Made by a program: the position numbers and the translations under genes. The notes beneath the pieces are model-generated. The model saw only the letters and a program-made list of their open reading frames with translations, did not search any database and had not been told where the DNA came from. A stretch of DNA of 64,000 nt from Mangrovimonas cancribranchiae (GTDB lineage Bacteria > Bacteroidota > Bacteroidia > Flavobacteriales > Flavobacteriaceae): assembly GCF_037126245.1 (NCBI RefSeq), contig NZ_CP136925.1:2682001-2746000 (forward strand), read 5' to 3'. Of this stretch, positions 24,221 to 31,810 are shown piece by piece; position 1 is the stretch's first letter; each line of letters begins with the position of its first letter.

Positions 24221-24985
24221 ATGATAAATTTTTTTAGAAAAATTAGACAAAACCTGCTAACTGAAAACAAATTCAGCAAGTATCTAATTTATGCAATTGG
24301 AGAGATTATTCTTGTTGTTATTGGAATTTTAATTGCTCTTGCCATCAATAACAGTAATCAAAATCGAGTTATTCAGGAAAAAGAGCAAACTTATTTGAAT
24401 GGTTTAAGAGAGGAATTTCAAATTAGTAAAGTTAAATTAAGTAAATTGATTGAAGTAAATAAGAGTAATTTCCATGGAGCAAAGAAGTTATTAGAATATA
24501 TAGGTAATAAAAATGAATCACCATCCGAAATACAATTTTCTGAATTATTGCTCAATACATTTTCCTCTGATATTTCTTTTAATCCTAACAACTCACTTTT
24601 AAGCGAAATGATAAGCTCTGGGAGTTTAAAAGATATTTCAAATACGGACTTAAGAATAAAATTAACAAATTGGATTTCGACTATAGATGATATCTCAAAG
24701 CAGGAAAGCGAACTTGGAATTCAAAGAGAAAAAGTTCTTGATATTTTCAGAACAAATGAAAACAGTTTAAAAACCATATTTGATCAAACTGGTATAAGCC
24801 AAGAAATAGGTTTACAAAAAATGGAGCAAAATGTTAGCAATCTCGAACTCCTAAAATCAAGAAAGTTCGAAAATAATATCTTGATGTTTATTCTAACAAC
24901 TAACGCAATGGAAAAAGCACATTACGAACCGTTAATGTATGATTTGGAATCTATTTTGCAGTTGATCGAATATGAAATAAAATAA
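24221..24985 (+). CDS. DUF6090-type membrane protein, cassette 31
   Basis: 254 residues, ATG at 24221. MINFFRKIRQNLLTENKFSK followed by YLIYAIGEIILVVIGILIAL (one transmembrane helix) and AINNSNQ is the typical DUF6090 opening in Bacteroidetes. The rest is a long helical extracytoplasmic domain. Function of the family is unknown. A second, diverged member is at 25433. The following site does not match this cassette's own start (GTTGGCAATA), so the right end is rearranged. Confidence 0.8.
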   Translation: MINFFRKIRQNLLTENKFSKYLIYAIGEIILVVIGILIALAINNSNQNRVIQEKEQTYLNGLREEFQISKVKLSKLIEVNKSNFHGAKKLLEYIGNKNESPSEIQFSELLLNTFSSDISFNPNNSLLSEMISSGSLKDISNTDLRIKLTNWISTIDDISKQESELGIQREKVLDIFRTNENSLKTIFDQTGISQEIGLQKMEQNVSNLELLKSRKFENNILMFILTTNAMEKAHYEPLMYDLESILQLIEYEIK

Positions 24986-24988
24986 CGA

Positions 24989-25020
24989 AAGGCTAACAAC
25001 GTATAACGTTCATTGCTCAT
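24989..25020 (+). repeat. Truncated attC-like site 31
   Basis: AAAGGCTAACAACGTATAACGTTCATTGC is the 5' arm of an attC-like site; the 3' arm is missing and insertion-sequence DNA begins within about 25 bp. The core sequence GGCTAAC does not complement the cassette start, indicating deletion or recombination. Confidence 0.6.
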
Positions 25021-25058
25021 ACCAATAGTTTTTTCAAAAATCTATATTCTCCTAAATC

Positions 25059-25371
25059 CCAAAGCAAGCTACACTCAGTTTGCCGAAGATAATAATATCA
25101 CGATGAGTATGACAGAACAGTATGCCCCTTACGAAAATGCTATTGCTGAACGAATCAACAGAACGTTAAAATGTGAATACGGACTAAAACAAACCATTAA
25201 AAACACTGAATTGCCTAAAAATTAATCCAACAAGCTATCTATACTTATAATAATCTTAGATCCCATTTTAGCCTAAAATTAAGAAAACTTGCTGATGTGC
25301 ATCTCAATCCAAGCATCAAATACAAATCCTATCGAAAAAATAATGTAAATTTACAACAACTCAACATCTAA
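25059..25371 (+). pseudogene. IS3-family transposase (OrfB) 3' remnant, frameshifted
   Basis: Translation gives YTQFAEDNNITMSMTEQY, then ENAIAERINRTLKCEYGLKQ, the C-terminal part of an IS3-family rve integrase core including the ENAIAE catalytic-Glu region. The frame stops at 25225; one extra A in the run near 25221 would join it to LIQQAIYTYNNLRSHFSL and the end at 25371. The 5' part of the gene is missing. The sequence after the stop (to about 25413) looks like the element's right end. It interrupts an attC-like site. Confidence 0.85.
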
Positions 25372-25432
25372 TAATTTGAGGGAAAATGTCACAAAAAGGT
25401 TAACCTATTTCAGTATAACACAAAACTAGCAT

Positions 25433-26095
25433 ATGAGATTTTTTAAACTGAATAGAAAATTAAATTTTAAATATATATTTGGAGAAATAGTACTTCTATT
25501 TATAGGTATAAATCTTGCTATTTGGTTTAATAACTGGAATTCTTCGAAAAAAATAAATGAAGGTAAAAGAATTGCTATCAGTAAAATTACAGAAGAAATT
25601 GAAAACAATAAATTGGAAATTAATACGGTATTAAAAAATAACAATACAATTTTAAATGCATATAAAAGTTTCAAAAATTTATATGATGGAAATACTTCAA
25701 GAATAAAAACTAGTCCTATACATCTTCAATCATTAAGAAATAAATATCCTGATTTTTTCAGCATTAACGACTCAATAGTTCTTAGTGATGGCTTATACCT
25801 TTATAGAGGGACAACTCATATCAATTTAGAAATTCCAACTTTGACCGAAATTGCTTGGAATACAACAACAACTCTAAATATTACTAACGAATTTAATTAT
25901 GAATGTCTTTACCAATTAGAAAGTGTTTATAATTTACAAAGAAGGGTTCAATCTGAAATAAATAAATCTGCGGAAGCTCTTCAGAGAGGAAAGCTAGAAG
26001 AGTTAATGATTATCCTTGAATTTATTAATCAGCTCGGAAATCAACTAAAAGTTGATTATGATTCTATTAATAAAAATATATTACATTGTAGCTAA
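25433..26095 (+). CDS. DUF6090-like membrane protein, cassette 32
   Basis: 220 residues, ATG at 25433, about 20 bp after the insertion-sequence remnant. N-terminal FKYIFGEIVLLFIGINLAIW transmembrane helix followed by FNNWNSSKK is the DUF6090 signature; the remainder is a helical domain (about 40-215). The stop TAA overlaps the GCTAAC core of the next site. The left cassette end has been lost to the insertion. Confidence 0.75.
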   Translation: MRFFKLNRKLNFKYIFGEIVLLFIGINLAIWFNNWNSSKKINEGKRIAISKITEEIENNKLEINTVLKNNNTILNAYKSFKNLYDGNTSRIKTSPIHLQSLRNKYPDFFSINDSIVLSDGLYLYRGTTHINLEIPTLTEIAWNTTTTLNITNEFNYECLYQLESVYNLQRRVQSEINKSAEALQRGKLEELMIILEFINQLGNQLKVDYDSINKNILHCS

Positions 26096-26222
26096 CAACA
26101 TGTATAACTCATTGCGGCTGAAATTACTCGCAGAAACTTAATCTTATTCACTATATTTGATTGTACAGCAGAAAATCCTCTACAGATTTCCCGCAATAAA
26201 ATAATAGTAAAGACCATTAACA
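26087..26222 (+). repeat. Degenerate attC-like site 32 (family A)
   Basis: Family A 5' arm (ATGTATAACTCATTGCGGCTG) is kept, but the 3' arm reads CGCAATAAAATAATAGTAAAGACC and the expected CCGTT is CCATT (26214-26218). The loss of the invariant G suggests an inactive site. Confidence 0.65.
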
Positions 26223-26242
26223 GTTATTAAAAAAGAAACTAA

Positions 26243-27055
26243 ATGAAAAACTATTTACTTTTAATATTCTTACTAATTACTTCATTATGTAAAGCTGAAC
26301 ACAACGTCAAAATATACTATGAACAAATTGAAAATGGTTACAATGTCTACGCTGATAATGATGAGTTTTGCCCAGTAAGTATAAAAATTGACTTTACCGT
26401 AACTAATTTAAATATTGACGGTGGAAACAACAATATTTACGTTGTTAATGCAAAGGAAAAAAAACAACTTCTTACATCTCTTAAAGTTTCTAAAAAAGGT
26501 AAAGCTTATAAGTTTTCCTATAAATATTGGACAAATTACGGTAAACATAACAACAAGGAATATGATAAAAATTACATATATAACTTGCCTTTTAAAACCC
26601 CAAATAAATTTAAAGTTTACCAAGGTTACAATGGTGCTTTTTCTCATCAAAATGAAAATTCTTTAGACTTTACAATGCCAGTTGGAACTGAATTAACCGC
26701 TATTAGAGAAGGTGTAGTTATTAAGGTGATAGAAAAGAATAACAAAAATTGTGGGAAAGAAGAATGTAAAAAATATAACAATCTTATAATAATTTATCAT
26801 CCAGACGGAACTTTTGCTGAATATACCCATATCAAGCAAAATGGTTCAAAAGTAAAAGTCGGAGATAAAGTCTCAAAAAGCCAATTGATTGGATATAGCG
26901 GAAATGTCGGCTGGAGTACCGGACCACATTTACATCTTGTAATATTCAACCAAAATATAGACAATAGACAGACTTTGAAAACAAAATTTAAAACAGGTGA
27001 AGGGAGTAAAATTGAATACCTAATTGAAAAAGAAGAATATTCAAGAAATTATTAA
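26243..27055 (+). CDS. M23-family (LytM) peptidase, secreted, cassette 33
   Basis: 270 residues, ATG at 26243. Signal peptide MKNYLLLIFLLITSLCKA. The C-terminal domain (about 125-245) is an M23 fold: AFSHQNENSLDFTMPVGT gives the first His and Asp ligands, VVIKVIEKN and YNNLIIIYHPDG the central strands, and GPHLHLVIF the H-x-H ligand. Members cut glycyl or D,D peptide bonds in peptidoglycan, or act as scaffolds. All zinc ligands appear present. No intact attC follows; the cassette end has decayed. Confidence 0.85.
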   Translation: MKNYLLLIFLLITSLCKAEHNVKIYYEQIENGYNVYADNDEFCPVSIKIDFTVTNLNIDGGNNNIYVVNAKEKKQLLTSLKVSKKGKAYKFSYKYWTNYGKHNNKEYDKNYIYNLPFKTPNKFKVYQGYNGAFSHQNENSLDFTMPVGTELTAIREGVVIKVIEKNNKNCGKEECKKYNNLIIIYHPDGTFAEYTHIKQNGSKVKVGDKVSKSQLIGYSGNVGWSTGPHLHLVIFNQNIDNRQTLKTKFKTGEGSKIEYLIEKEEYSRNY

Positions 27056-27214
27056 AAAACTAGTTAAACAAAATTTAATTTATAAATCATAACGACTGGC
27101 TTTTACTAAATAATGCTTAAGAAACGAAATTAAAGATGCACAAAAAAAATCACTATCTTTAAATTCATAATTATACCATATATAAAACGTTTTAAACATT
27201 AACAAACTAAAAAA

Positions 27215-27583
27215 ATGAAACAATTAATTTCAACAACATTAATCCTATTATCAATATTGATACCTGTAAGTTTACATGCTCAAGAGTCCAAATCAAAAGA
27301 TAAATTGGTATTTGAATATAAAGAAAGTAAATCTTTCTCATATAAAGGGTTTAAAAGTATAAGGGTTTGGAATAAAAACTACACTCCAAAATGGCAAAAA
27401 ATTTCTGGTGTAAAAAAGGACGATGAAAAAAAGGAAGTTATTTTTTTGGTAAATAAACCTGGAAAGTATTCAATTGTTACTGAACATTGGTCTGATTCTT
27501 TTAGTAGTACTGTAACAAATAGAAAAGAAATAAAAATAGAGCCTTTCGAAGGAACTAAAACAGTAATCATTAAGTTTAATTAA
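27215..27583 (+). CDS. Secreted small hypothetical protein
   Basis: 122 residues, ATG at 27215. Signal peptide MKQLISTTLILLSILIPVSLHAQ. The mature part (about 98 residues) is strand-rich with no recognised family. A TATCTTTA promoter-like box lies at 27154-27161. It sits in the decayed right part of the array without a clear attC on its left. The 236 bp after the stop up to site 33 hold no gene that I can support. Confidence 0.7.
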   Translation: MKQLISTTLILLSILIPVSLHAQESKSKDKLVFEYKESKSFSYKGFKSIRVWNKNYTPKWQKISGVKKDDEKKEVIFLVNKPGKYSIVTEHWSDSFSSTVTNRKEIKIEPFEGTKTVIIKFN

Positions 27584-27818
27584 ACAGTAATCATAATCCT
27601 TAAATTGTTTCCATTCCATTGTTCAACAACACATAGTATAATCAAACGTTAAAAATTGATCTTAAGTCACTTATAACAGAATCCGGTTGTAGAATGGCAG
27701 CCAAAAAAGGAATTAAATAGAGAATATAGCATTCAGGTTTTAAACTTTACTGAAAATTATAAGTAAAAAATAAAACGAAACAGAAATTCAATAGCCAATG
27801 ATTTAAAGAATAAAAACA

Positions 27819-27953
27819 ACTAGTAACAATGTGTAAATTCATTGCTAGTTAAAGCCTACTTACATAAGTCCTCGCAAATTTACTATCTTGGGTTTACGGT
27901 GGAAAATCCTCGCTGATTGTCACGCAACGAAACCATAGTCAAAACCGTTGGCA
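27819..27953 (+). repeat. attC-like site 33
   Basis: ACTAGTAAC (27819-27827), then GTGTAAATTCATTGC and a family E-like 3' arm GCAACGAAACCATAGTC. The stem is weaker than in sites 14 and 22, but the 3' core GTTGGCAG is intact. Crossover after G27947. Confidence 0.7.
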
Positions 27954-27963
27954 GTAATATGAA

Positions 27964-28170
27964 CTAATCCCAATCAGAGTCTTCTAAAGTGAAGATTTTA
28001 CTTACTTCGATTTCAAAAATTTTAGCTAATCTCAAAGCTAAAACTGTTGACGGAACATATTTCCCTAATTCCATTGCATTTATTGTTTGCCTGCTAACTT
28101 TTGCCAGTTTTGCTAATTCTGCTTGTGTAATATTCTTTTTCGCTCTTTCAACTTTAATACTATTCTTCAT
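27964..28170 (-). CDS. XRE-family transcriptional regulator, cassette 34
   Basis: 68 residues on the minus strand, ATG at 28170. A single helix-turn-helix domain: VERAKKNITQAELAKLAKVS, RQTINAMELGKYVPSTVLAL, as in the compact YozG-type regulators. Overlaps the end of the membrane-protein gene by 11 bp, so it is translated as the second gene of the operon. Such pairs (membrane protein plus tiny XRE) are common in Firmicutes and Bacteroidetes, where the regulator probably represses its own operon. Confidence 0.9.
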   Translation of the reverse strand: MKNSIKVERAKKNITQAELAKLAKVSRQTINAMELGKYVPSTVLALRLAKIFEIEVSKIFTLEDSDWD

Positions 28171-28639
28171 AATAAGCTGATTTTTTTAGTCTGTAAATTT
28201 GCCAATTAAATCTAACTATGAAAAACAGCAAGACTGTAAACATATTAAATATCATAACCCATAAAAAATACAAACCATAAACGAACAAAAATGATAATAA
28301 AAGAATGGTATAATTGAAATAAACAGCCCAAACCAAAGACTCTAATCTAATTTTAGAAATATACTCATCCTCCGATTTTTCTTCTGAAAAAGCAACTAAT
28401 AATGAACTGATAATAATCAAAACACCTAGAATCTCATTTAAAACATTATTATTAACCATTCTGAAAGCTCTTTTACTATCACTAAGTATCTCACCTACAA
28501 AAATTGCAGGAACATTAAAATCTAAAAAACTTGGCTCATATTCATAAATAAGTGTTATTAAACCAATAATTGCAGAAGGAATGAGAATAAACCACCCAAC
28601 TCTTTTAAACTTATTCGGAAATAAAAAATTTAGTTTCAT
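28160..28639 (-). CDS. Membrane protein paired with XRE regulator, cassette 34
   Basis: 159 residues on the minus strand. The ATG at 28639 (MKLNFLFPNKFKRVGWFILI) was preferred over 28675 because the promoter box lies between them. About four hydrophobic segments: WFILIPSAIIGLITLIY, LNEILGVLIIISSLLVAF, AVYFNYTILLLSFLFVY and WVMIFNMFTVLLFFIV. Function unknown. First gene of the two-gene operon. Confidence 0.8.
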   Translation of the reverse strand: MKLNFLFPNKFKRVGWFILIPSAIIGLITLIYEYEPSFLDFNVPAIFVGEILSDSKRAFRMVNNNVLNEILGVLIIISSLLVAFSEEKSEDEYISKIRLESLVWAVYFNYTILLLSFLFVYGLYFLWVMIFNMFTVLLFFIVRFNWQIYRLKKSAYYEE

Positions 28640-28661
28640 AATAAACAGATTTGAATTTACA

Positions 28662-28693
28662 CAAATGTAAAACAAACAATTCTATTTGACAAA
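28662..28693 (-). promoter_or_regulatory. Bacteroidetes-type promoter for the membrane protein/XRE operon
   Basis: On the minus strand TTTG (28693-28690) is followed after 20 bp by TACATTTG (28669-28662), matching the TTTG / TAnnTTTG boxes. It lies 23 bp before the chosen ATG at 28639. This supports an own promoter for the reversed cassette. Confidence 0.6.
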
Positions 28694-28726
28694 CAAACTT
28701 TACTTTTAGTAAAACAAACACTACTT

Positions 28727-28853
28727 TACATAATGTGTATAATTCATTGCTAGTTAAAGCCTACTTACAAAAGTCCTCGCAAACGCTTAATGTCTTATTT
28801 TTAATTAACTTTACTACCTAACGCAGTAACACTCGTTACACAAAACCGTGGTG
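28727..28853 (+). repeat. Degenerate, hybrid attC-like site 34
   Basis: The 5' half (GTGTATAATTCATTGCTAGTTAAAGCC) matches site 33; the 3' half (TTACTACCTAACGC to CTCGTTACACAAAACC) matches family C. The core reads CCGTGG instead of CCGTTG, and the left core does not complement GTTGGCAG. This is the last recognisable site of the array. Confidence 0.65.
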
Positions 28854-28888
28854 CATTTTAAAAAAACAACCATCTAAAAATTGAAAAT

Positions 28889-29197
28889 ATGATATTAGTA
28901 GCGATTATTTTTATAATTCTTGGCATTTTAATAAAGCACGGAAAAATGTATTTTTTAATTGCTGGTTATAACACAATGACAGCTAAAAAGAAAGCAAAAT
29001 ATAATATTAGCGGAATTGCAACGCTTATGAGAAATGTAATGTTTGCAATGGCTATTTTAATACTATTGGGATACTATGTTTCAAACTGGTTAAACAAACC
29101 AAATCTTGAAATGATTTTTATGTTTATTGCCATTTTAATTGGACTACCATATCTTCTTATCAAAGCCAATTCAAACAAGTATAAAATTAAACAATAA
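28889..29197 (+). CDS. DUF3784-type membrane protein
   Basis: 102 residues, ATG at 28889. Three hydrophobic segments; the opening ILVAIIFIILGILIKHGKMY and the loop LIAGYNTMTAKKKAKYNISG are the DUF3784 signature. Function of the family unknown. Sits 36 bp after the last degenerate attC-like site and 15 bp ahead of the hydrolase gene, so it may be the array's outermost cassette or the first resident gene. Confidence 0.85.
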   Translation: MILVAIIFIILGILIKHGKMYFLIAGYNTMTAKKKAKYNISGIATLMRNVMFAMAILILLGYYVSNWLNKPNLEMIFMFIAILIGLPYLLIKANSNKYKIKQ

Positions 29198-29212
29198 TTA
29201 AACTGACCAAAA

Positions 29213-30577
29213 ATGAGGAATATTCTTATTCTTTTACTACTTCCCCTTTGTTCAATTACATCATTTTCTCAACATTATGTTGGAAATTGGATTGGCGAAA
29301 TACCTATTCCAAACGGCAAATTAGATTTCGCCTTTAAAATTACGAAACATGAAGATAATTATAACGCTACAATGGATATCCCTCAACAGGGATTAAATGC
29401 CGCAAAAGCCGAATCTACAATACTAAAAGACACCATATTAACAATAACTTTCCCAAGTTTTAATTTAGAATACAAAGGAAGCTTAAACACGAACGATGAA
29501 ATAATTGGAAATTTGTTTAAAGGCGGTTACCCTGCTCCGCTAAACTTAAAGCGTGGAGAAATTATTCTTAACAGACCGCAAGAACCAAAACCACCATTCA
29601 ATTATTATTCAGAAAATATTACTTTCAAAACTTCTGATAATTTAAAATTAGCAGGAACCCTAACACTTCCTAAAAAGAAAGGAAAATTTCCTGTAGTTAT
29701 CATAATAAGTGGCACTGGCCCTCAAAATAGAGACGGAGAAATGTTTAATCATAAACCGTATTATGTTATTGCCGATCAACTCACAAAAAACGGAATTGGT
29801 GTATTAAGGTTTGATGAACGCGGTGTTGGGAAATCAGAAGGAAACTTCGACACGACTACGATTGCTGTATCAGCATCCGATATTAAATCGGCTATTAATT
29901 ACCTAAAGACAAGAACGGATGTAAATGTTAATAAAATGGGATTGATAGGCCATAGCATTGGGGGTATTGTGGCACCAAAAGTGGCTTCAGAAATTACCGA
30001 TATTAATTTCATTGTTTTAATGGCTGCTCCTGGAGTTAATGGCGACAAGTTAATGCTGTCGCAAAAAGCAGCTTTGGAAAGAACCGTAGGATTGAATGAG
30101 CTTCAAATTGCACAAGGACAAGAATTAGTAAAAGGCGCCTATGACATTGTAGTTAGCACCAATCTTGATAATAAAACTTTAAAAGACAGTCTAAACTCAT
30201 TTTACATCAACAAATACGGTAAAATGTTTCCTGAAAACCAAAGAATAGGATTGGTTAAACAAATTACAAAAAATGAAATATTAAGCTTAATTAGGTCAAA
30301 ACCTTCAGAGTATTTAGAAAAAGTTGCGTGTCCTGTTTTAGCTATAAATGGAAACAAAGATTTTCAAGTGCCTTCAAAAGAAAATCTAAATGCTATAAAA
30401 ATGGCCACTAAAAAAAGTGGAAACAAAAATGTAAAGACAGTAGAATTTGAAAATTTAAATCACCTATTCCAAGAATGCAATACAGGAATGTCTTCTGAAT
30501 ATTCCCAAATTGAACAAACTATAGCGCCAGAAGTTTTGGACTTAATAACCGATTGGATAAAAGAACAAATTAAATAA
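29213..30577 (+). CDS. Secreted alpha/beta hydrolase (serine aminopeptidase/S15-like)
   Basis: 454 residues, ATG at 29213. Signal peptide MRNILILLLLPLCSITSFSQ, an N-terminal beta domain (about 21-140), then an alpha/beta hydrolase fold: oxyanion region IISGTGPQNRDGE, RFDERGVGKSEG, nucleophile elbow IGHSIGGIVAP (Ser), acid INGNKDFQVP (Asp) and catalytic His in LNHLFQECNTG. The full triad is present. Family members are esterases or peptidases; substrate not known. Confidence 0.85.
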   Translation: MRNILILLLLPLCSITSFSQHYVGNWIGEIPIPNGKLDFAFKITKHEDNYNATMDIPQQGLNAAKAESTILKDTILTITFPSFNLEYKGSLNTNDEIIGNLFKGGYPAPLNLKRGEIILNRPQEPKPPFNYYSENITFKTSDNLKLAGTLTLPKKKGKFPVVIIISGTGPQNRDGEMFNHKPYYVIADQLTKNGIGVLRFDERGVGKSEGNFDTTTIAVSASDIKSAINYLKTRTDVNVNKMGLIGHSIGGIVAPKVASEITDINFIVLMAAPGVNGDKLMLSQKAALERTVGLNELQIAQGQELVKGAYDIVVSTNLDNKTLKDSLNSFYINKYGKMFPENQRIGLVKQITKNEILSLIRSKPSEYLEKVACPVLAINGNKDFQVPSKENLNAIKMATKKSGNKNVKTVEFENLNHLFQECNTGMSSEYSQIEQTIAPEVLDLITDWIKEQIK

Positions 30578-30610
30578 AAAACTGTAAAACTCCATTATTA
30601 TTTACTTCGT

Positions 30611-31315
30611 ATGAGTCGAACACTAATCTTCATTATCTGTTTTTTAATGCTCTCTTGTCAACAGAAAAACAAAAAGATAGAAAACAAAACTAGGAAGACA
30701 CCTAACACAATACAAAAAAGCACTAATCAATACAAGACTCAGCTTGATACGTTACTAAATACTCAAGACTACTTAATCCTTGGGCAAAAGCTTACTAAAA
30801 TAAAAGTTGTTAGCGAGAATAGTATTAAAAACTTTCCAAAACATAAGGTTTTGGCACGATATAAATCGGATGTTATTATTAGTCAAAATAATACTAATGA
30901 AGAAATTAAAATATATAGAAAGTACCACCCAAAAATTTCTTTTAAAGATTTTCCTGCAGAGGTTTTTAAAGGCCAATTAGCCGACCCTGATTTTTCAACA
31001 AACCCCAACGCAAAAAGTTTTATAACCAGAATTAAAAACGAATGTGCCAACGGCATTAACTTTGCAGGACATTACACATTAGTAACTTGGGGTTGCGGTT
31101 CTCCTTGCCAAAGTGGTGTTTTAGTTGACAGAAAAACAGGAAGAATATTTAGCGGATTTGAAACATCGTTAGGCTCCAAATTTAAAAAGGATAGTAAAAT
31201 GATCATCAAGAATATTGGCGCTATAGATAACACAACAAACCTTATTGAAGTCTGTGCTTACTGCGAGGTGAGTCACCATATTTGGACAGGAACAACGTTT
31301 AAAGAAGTAAAATAA
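30611..31315 (+). CDS. Lipoprotein, hypothetical
   Basis: 234 residues, ATG at 30611. SPII signal MSRTLIFIICFLMLSC (Cys16), a Lys/Thr-rich linker, then a C-terminal domain with conserved-looking ECANGINFAGHYTLVTWGCG, SPCQSGVLVDRKTGRIF and ending CAYCEVSHHIWTG. I do not recognise the family. Four Cys in the domain may form disulfides. Confidence 0.75.
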   Translation: MSRTLIFIICFLMLSCQQKNKKIENKTRKTPNTIQKSTNQYKTQLDTLLNTQDYLILGQKLTKIKVVSENSIKNFPKHKVLARYKSDVIISQNNTNEEIKIYRKYHPKISFKDFPAEVFKGQLADPDFSTNPNAKSFITRIKNECANGINFAGHYTLVTWGCGSPCQSGVLVDRKTGRIFSGFETSLGSKFKKDSKMIIKNIGAIDNTTNLIEVCAYCEVSHHIWTGTTFKEVK

Positions 31316-31393
31316 ACAGCTGTTATTTTCAATATGTAACTTTATAATAAAAAAGTGTAACTTTAACTAGCTGTAATCTTAAATACTATTCTT

Positions 31394-31810
31394 ATGAAAA
31401 TATTAAAAACAGTGATTGTTGTTTTAATTTGCTTGGTTTCTTCTTGTAACTCCAACAAGGAAACTCTATATGGCAGCACTTGGGAATTGGAATATATTTC
31501 TGGTCCTCGTATTGCTTTTGACGGATTATACCCTAACAAAAAACCACAAATAACCTTTAATAAAGACACTCAAAAAGTAGAAGGCAATAACAGTTGTAAT
31601 GGGTATTCAGCTGAATATACAATAGATGGCAACACAATATCTTTTGGCGAACCTGGGCCAACTACCATGATGTTTTGCGGACAAGGAGAAAAGGTGTTTT
31701 TAACCTCCATAAAAAAGATAAACAGCTATAGTTTTGATGCCGATGGCAAATTGAATTTAATGATGGATGATGTTGTAATGATGCGATTCCATAAAACACA
31801 AAAACCATGA
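31394..31810 (+). CDS. META-domain (HslJ-like) lipoprotein
   Basis: 138 residues, ATG at 31394. SPII signal MKILKTVIVVLICLVSSC (Cys18). The META domain follows: TWELEYISGP, KPQITFNKDTQKVEGNNSCN, GYSAEY and TMMFCGQGEKVFLTSIKKIN, close to the HslJ pattern. Overlaps the next gene by 4 bp; both carry META domains and probably work together at the outer membrane. The cellular role of such proteins is unsettled. Confidence 0.85.
   Translation: MKILKTVIVVLICLVSSCNSNKETLYGSTWELEYISGPRIAFDGLYPNKKPQITFNKDTQKVEGNNSCNGYSAEYTIDGNTISFGEPGPTTMMFCGQGEKVFLTSIKKINSYSFDADGKLNLMMDDVVMMRFHKTQKP

Noticed and set aside
26415-26666. 83-aa alternative frame inside the M23 peptidase gene
   Set aside because: Shadow frame of a well-supported peptidase.
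1-28853. CRISPR array, or REP/BIME-type dispersed palindromes
   Set aside because: Spacing is irregular and gene-sized, repeats differ between units, and the flanking complementarity is specific to each cassette. CRISPR or plain REP elements do not explain that.
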